The notes beneath the pieces are model-generated. The model worked only from the letters and a program-made list of their open reading frames with translations. It did not search any database and was not told where the DNA came from. The position numbers and the translations under genes are program-made. A stretch of DNA of 64,000 nt from Zygnema cylindricum (Eukaryota; Streptophyta; Zygnematophyceae; Zygnematales; Zygnemataceae). Positions 59,339-64,000 of this stretch are shown here, piece after piece; position 1 is the first letter of the stretch; each line of letters starts with the position of its first letter. The stretch lies in the NCBI GenBank assembly GCA_037447655.1, contig JBBHKE010001940.1:62001-126000 (forward strand), read 5' to 3'.

Positions 59339-60354
59339 ATTAGGTGATGTCAAGAACCACTGAGTGTCAGCAAATCTTTGACCAGATTTGAATCCGGATT
59401 TTCGTTTTATACTCCCGCCAAAAAGAGATATTATTCCGAATACCGTCAATGCATGCACATTAAAGTTTTAAATGATACGAGGAACTTTGGAATGGGACAA
59501 AGGAAGATACCAGATTCCCTTTGGCATGGTGTGGAGGGCGGCTGATTTTGTCAGTCCATCTGAATGTACCTTTTTAACGAGATTACGAGGCCTTTTTGGT
59601 CTAGATTCTTTTCCCCTCACACACACTTCCACTAAATACCCTCTACATAAACAAAGAACAAATACAAGTAGAAGCAATACTAAACATAATCACTTAACTA
59701 AAGATGACCAGGTTCACGCAAAGATGCGCCGGCCATAGTCTACAGCTCCTGAAGCAAACTCAAGCTAACCTTCCAGAATTCTCTCTCTGTAAGCCGAAAC
59801 AGAATGTGGCAGAATCGATGCAGTATCGTTGCAGTTATCGGCCGTACAAAAGTCCTACTGCTTCGCCGTACACATTGAATATTTCGGTGAAGCGAATCGC
59901 GTCGCACTTCGCCAACATTGAATCAAATCGCTAAACGTCCGATTCACTTGAAAACATCAAGTACCGAAAGTACAGTACCGAAACGTACACAAATAAAGTA
60001 CTAACGAAACAAACATAGAACCGAACCAAGACATTAAACGGCGCGATTTCGGCAGACGCCGATTCGCCCAATATCCTAACAATTAGGTGGTGTCAAGAAC
60101 CACTGAGTGTCAGCAATCTTTGACCAGATTTGAATCCGGATTTTCGTTTTATTACTCCCGCCAAAAAGAGATATTATTCCGAATACCGTCAATGCATGCA
60201 CATTAAAGTTTTAAATGATACGAGGAACTTTGGAATGGGACAAAGGAAGATACCAGATTCCCTTTGGCATGGTGTGGAGGGCGGCTGATTTTGTCAGTCC
60301 ATCTGAATGTACCTTTTTAACGAGATTACGAGGCCTTTTTGGTCTAGATTCTTT
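59339..60354. repeat. 273-bp direct repeats flanking an LTR-like segment
   Basis: 59339-59611 and 60082-60354 are near-identical (a few single-base differences). Both begin ATTAGGTG and end TCTAGATTCTTT. The ends are not TG/CA, so they are not ordinary LTRs. Each contains GATTTGAATCCGGA, the reverse complement of a tRNA B-box-like motif. Confidence 0.8.
59612..60081 (-). mobile_element. Copia-type LTR fragment
   Basis: On the minus strand it starts TGTTAGGATATTGGGCG, like the LTRs at 43765 and 48999, and has the GTACTTTCGGTAC-rich texture of those LTRs. Its other end (GTGTGAGGGGAA) lacks the expected CA, so it is truncated or the limit is misplaced. Confidence 0.5.
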
Positions 60355-60522
60355 GTCTGATTAGCGTGAAAACTTCACCAGTAGACATCAGCGCTGGACC
60401 GCTAAAAGAAATAAAAGAAAAAAGTGAAAAATAACTAATTTACGGTGTACGGACACTTTCGCATGTAACCGAAACTTTAATCTTGTAAATTTGTTTTTAG
60501 CGAAGATTCTCCGTACTACTTT

Positions 60523-61412
60523 CAGAGCATTCCTATGTAAAGAAATGAATCGTTACTTTAGATTGTGACGTATGTAGACGTGGGTATAATTTGTGACGGT
60601 TGTAGACGACTACAAAACTCGCGACAATTGATGACGTACACAAAATAGCGACATTTGTAGACGTCTTGCTACTTATGACACTGTAGATGTTTAGGGTTTG
60701 TGACATTTTGGCGTCACGCTCAAATTATGACAGCGTCGGCGTCATAAATTCTATAACTTTCCCGCATGGTTTCTCGATTTTATTTTTTAGTCTTTTCTCA
60801 CTCTACTTGCCATCAAAATACGCCCAAGATAGTAAAAAGAAATGGTTTTTTAGAGATATTTCATTTGATACCATTATTGACGTTTTTCATTGCAAGAATT
60901 GTGTGATACACGTCGTAGTGGGAGAGGGAGAGAGAGAGAGGCGCTTTCACGGACTTCGCTTTTGCGAAAAAGCATCCGTTGGTCGAGACCCCCTCCACGG
61001 CCATTGTACGGAAATAAGTACACGGAAAAAAGTCACGCACAGGATGGAAATGCGGAGTGGGTTTATTTTTTGGTACTCCGCTCACAAAAGTTGTCAAAAA
61101 CTTACGGCACGTGCGACAACATCTGCCTATTCGCTCACCTTATGGGACTTTATATAAAATCACCTCGCGAGGTGATTTTATATAAAGTTTGAAGATGAGT
61201 TGGAAGGACGCGAAATTGGGTCAAAACGAGCTAGACAACAAAATGCATCGCGCTAGACAATAAACACCAATAAATATAAAGTTTCAAGGTAACGCAATTT
61301 GTACGGTGGTAATTTCAATTTTTTGGTAAGGCTACAAATTTTTTCGTTTTTTTTAAGTTATGGAGGAAAACGACAAAAAATAACTGGAACTTTAGCAAAT
61401 GTGAAAGTGCCC
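60523..61412. mobile_element. Palindrome-centred MITE (about 890 bp)
   Basis: The right end GTGAAAGTGCCC precedes TAA (61413-61415). The left end near AGAGCATTCCTATGTAAAG is decayed. Subterminal GTAGACG repeats are at 60570-60700. TTACGGCACGTGCGA at 61103 is shared with the element at 47693. The centre 61147-61188 is a perfect 42-bp palindrome through CCTCGCGAGG. Confidence 0.6.
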
Positions 61413-61415
61413 TAA

Positions 61416-62129
61416 GTTCCATTAAAGGAAAAGTAAGGTTGTTGATAAAATCGGGACCTCTCCGTACTAAGCGGTAACTCTTGTTTTGTTTTTATCCGCG
61501 AACAACATTACAGATAATTTTGCCAATATGCTTAAAGGTATGGAAGGTAACAATGACCGTTAATATTCATTCGCAAGCATTCGCTTCAAATTTTTCTGAA
61601 ATTGAGAATCCACCTCGAGGGGGCTGGTAGCTAGCTGTGCTGCGACAAGTTGTAAAATGTACATACGTGTCAGTATAGCAACTAATGGAATTCAAAAAAA
61701 TTGCACATGATATAAACATTCAAAAATCCAACCGAAATCACAAAAAGTAATCGCGTAATGCACTTTTTTCACACTATTTTTGTTAACGCCTATTTGTCAC
61801 ACTATTTCCTGTAGCACTCATTAGTCACGCGAAAATATTAGAACCCTAAAAAATGAGCTGGTAATTGACAACGCGCGTGTGGAAGTAGTACAAAAATTGT
61901 GTTGTACGATTGCCCGATATGTACGTATATTGTACGCATTGAAGATTCTATGTTAAAATTGGTCAGTGAGAAAATCATTGACGATATTTAATTTATTATC
62001 TTAACTTACATGGTACCACTCAATTTTGAACACGTGGATTACAGGACCTCGCGATAGAATATCGTTCAATATCTAGCATCTTAAAATGTTGGCCGTACAA
62101 TTACAAAATTTCTTGATGGAACATAGGCC
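61416..62129. mobile_element. Second copy of the 36800-37536 MITE, reversed
   Basis: Collinear with the reverse complement of 36800-37536 throughout: CGGGACCTCTCCGTAC, GCGAACAACATTACAGA, CACGTGGATTACAG and TTGATGGAAC near the right end. It abuts the previous element at a TAA. The central hairpin has decayed to CCACCTCGAGGGGG (61611-61624). Confidence 0.75.
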
Positions 62130-62286
62130 TACTCTATTTTGCAAAACTTGACATGGTAAGGTAATTTGGATACAAAGGGGAAGAAAAAAATAGTCGCGGG
62201 CGACCGGTGCTTTGCCCTTTGGTTGCCAAGGGCCTGTCTTTTTTCTACACACGGACCAATAGGAGCATCACAATTTGTCGTAGGAG

Positions 62287-62420
62287 TTAGGGCGTGTTCC
62301 CATGTGTTCAAGTAAGGGTTTTTTTCGTCGTTTTCACAGAAAATGGGACTTCCAACGAGAAAATATTACGCAGTACGAAAAATGGGCAAAAACACAAATA
62401 CATTTTCCGTCATCTTGGAA
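62287..62420. mobile_element. Left end of another palindrome-type MITE
   Basis: TTAGGGCGTGTTCCCATGTG, then AAGTAAGGGTTTTTTTCGTC, matches the reversed right ends of the elements at 47693 and 60523. I could not find its other end. Confidence 0.45.
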
Positions 62421-63480
62421 CTTGGAAGGTACGGCAATTTGGCGTTATTATCATCGCGACCCACTTCCAACTCATCTTCACACTTGTAATGGAATCACTT
62501 GGTTTTTTTTTTTTTTAATGCTTGCGTTTGATTGTAAGTTTCATCTTTTCTTTTCTTTCTCTTTTTCCGTTTTTTGTATTTTTTTTTTTTTTTTTTTCGG
62601 GTTTGCTTGAGTTTGAGTTACTTTAAGTTAGCAAGTCTTTGTTACTCAATCATTTCAAACATTTTTGAAATTAATTTTGAGTTTATGTAATATTATCGTT
62701 TTTTGTTTTCTTTTTTTTGCAACAGATGGATTCCCTGGCCAAAATTTAATAATAGGTTGATAAATTCAAAACGTTTTTTGGATATTTGTGAAAGAATATT
62801 GGAGATTTTAACACATATTTGGAGCTAAATTTGGAGATTTTTGGGCATCACTAGAAATTAAGGCTGTAATTTTAAAGGAAAAATATTAACTTTTATTGTT
62901 TACTGATTAAATGTTGTTTAAATTCGAATCTTATTTGGAAATTATTTACTATGGATACCTCGGTTTCTTAACTGGAGTGAAAAAAGATTTGATAGAGGTT
63001 TAAGTCTTTGTCCTTTTGATAAGGTTAGAAAGGGAAAAGAGGAAAACTCGGGATTTTAGATTGAGATGTCCTTGTAATTTACATAAGAAGAGATTCACTA
63101 TTTTTTGCTTTAGTTTATTTTTCATTACTAGTTTGAAATAGACTTGTTTTTCATTTTTTGTAGCGAATCAAATTAACAGTGTGAAATATGGGAACATTTA
63201 ACTACTTTAATATTTTGTGATATTCTCCATCCAATCGTATTTGTTTGTTCTCACACCGCCCCAGCTTTATTTTTTGTAATGTTTCGATCTATAGTATTAT
63301 TAGAAATATTTCCGAATGTGCATCCTTCCCCTTTTGTTTAAATTTTTTCTTTTCAATTTTATATCTCTTTCCCCATTTCTAGTTTGAGAGAACATTTTTT
63401 TCTTATTTTGTTTTTTTGACTCCGCAATTCTGTCTTTATCTTTTGATATATACTCTCTCAAAAGCATCTTTAAAATTTTA
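62421..63480. other. AT-rich region, no gene seen
   Basis: Contains poly-T runs at 62503-62516 and 62580-62598. No supported feature. Confidence 0.5.
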
Positions 63481-63807
63481 AGGTTAAGATTGAAAGGGAG
63501 AGTGGGAGAAAGGGAAGAAGATGAGGGAGAAAGAGAATGAGGGGGAGAGAGAGAGGAAGGATGGAGTCATTTCATCGACAATTTTCCATTTCTGTAGAAA
63601 TTTGATGTAACATCTATTTTCAATTTTTGCAAAATCCAAAATAAAAAAATCTTAGAAGAAGCATCAAACAGAGTACCACTTGAAAAGGTTAAAAACTGAA
63701 AGTGGAAATGGGGGAAAGAGAGAGAAAGAGAGAAAGAGATAGAGAGAGAGAGAGAGCGAGAGAGAGAGATATAAAGAGAGAAAGAGCGAGAGAGAGAGAG
63801 AGAGAGA
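63481..63807 (+). repeat. GA-rich tract, pure (GA)n at the right
   Basis: GGGAGAGAAAGAG-type sequence at 63495-63560, interrupted by AT-rich sequence, then GAGAGA from 63715 to 63806, ending exactly at a copia LTR. Confidence 0.85.
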
Positions 63808-64000
63808 TGTTGGGATATTGTCGTTTTCGCGACATTTCGCGAAGCGTCATTCCAACTTGAATTTGTTTGACGCGAATTGTCGCATCATGATACAAAAGTA
63901 CGACGTCGTTTCGCGACTGTACTTTTGATGTCCGCGAACGAAACATACTATTTCGTTTCGCGTCACTTGTTTATTTCGTGCGCAGGTGTTACATTTTGCG
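63808..64000 (+). mobile_element. Start of a second copia LTR (same family as 43765)
   Basis: TGTTGGGATATTGTCG onward matches 43765-43957 with only a few substitutions and no indel seen. It continues past the window, so it is either a 5' LTR or a solo LTR. Confidence 0.9.

Noticed and set aside
1-64000. CRISPR arrays, bacterial operons, prophage or organelle DNA
   Set aside because: No spaced identical repeats, Shine-Dalgarno-linked genes, phage modules or plastid/mitochondrial gene clusters were seen; genes are spliced and nuclear in style.

Overview
The window is nuclear DNA of a streptophyte plant (a land plant or charophyte alga; the species cannot be named from the sequence). The evidence is spliced genes with canonical GT-AG introns, a plastid-type zinc-ribbon protein, a plant plasma-membrane syntaxin, a pollen Ole e 1/root-cap cell-wall protein, a proline-rich wall protein, and Ty1/copia elements primed by initiator tRNA-Met (TGGTATCGGAGC). 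GC content is moderate, and much of the sequence is transposable-element debris.

Layout. 1-4104 (+): the last exons of an acidic repeat protein whose exon/intron unit has been tandemly duplicated. 5189-13472 (-): a complete 12-exon gene for a conserved plastid-type helical-repeat/zinc-ribbon/membrane protein (626 codons, all exon phases agree). 16160-21886 (-): a complete 14-exon Qa-SNARE syntaxin of the SYP1 family (311 codons). 22867-24503: a nested and abutting array of TA-flanked MITEs. 24.5-35.3 kb: two decayed copia elements in opposite orientations, with inserted blocks and a GC-richer open block. 36.2-38.0 kb: TAA-flanked Harbinger-like MITE and repeats. 38246-38646 (-): an orphan terminal exon cut by a copia element. 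38646-44437: a nearly full-length but frameshifted copia element. 45.3-50.4 kb: a dispersed repeat present twice, one copy carrying a solo LTR with a perfect target duplication, the other an empty site. 51092-55260 (+): an Ole e 1/proline-rich/root-cap gene broken by a tiny LTR retrotransposon and an in-frame TAG. 58281-58766 (-): a secreted proline-rich protein. 59.3-62.4 kb: LTR fragment between direct repeats and palindrome-centred MITEs. 63808-64000: the start of another copia LTR.

The most notable object is the 515-bp element at 51445-51959. It has two 229-bp LTRs (TG...CA, 5-bp target duplication ATTGC), a 57-bp interior that holds little more than a primer-binding site and a polypurine tract, and, in each LTR, a complete 72-nt tRNA cloverleaf with A box, B box and a TTTT terminator. 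It is arranged like the 5S-bearing Cassandra TRIMs of plants but carries a tRNA-like gene instead. It sits in exon 2 of the root-cap gene.

A second theme is tandem duplication of exon-containing segments (first gene, zinc-ribbon gene introns) and repeated use of intron space by two MITE families. One family has TA target sites and TIRs beginning CACCG. The other has TAA-like sites and a long palindrome at its centre. Apart from 4105-5188, 14.8-16.1 kb, 21.9-22.8 kb, 44.7-45.3 kb, 46.6-47.7 kb, 55.3-58.2 kb and 62.4-63.7 kb, where I see no gene, nearly all of the sequence can be assigned to a gene or repeat.
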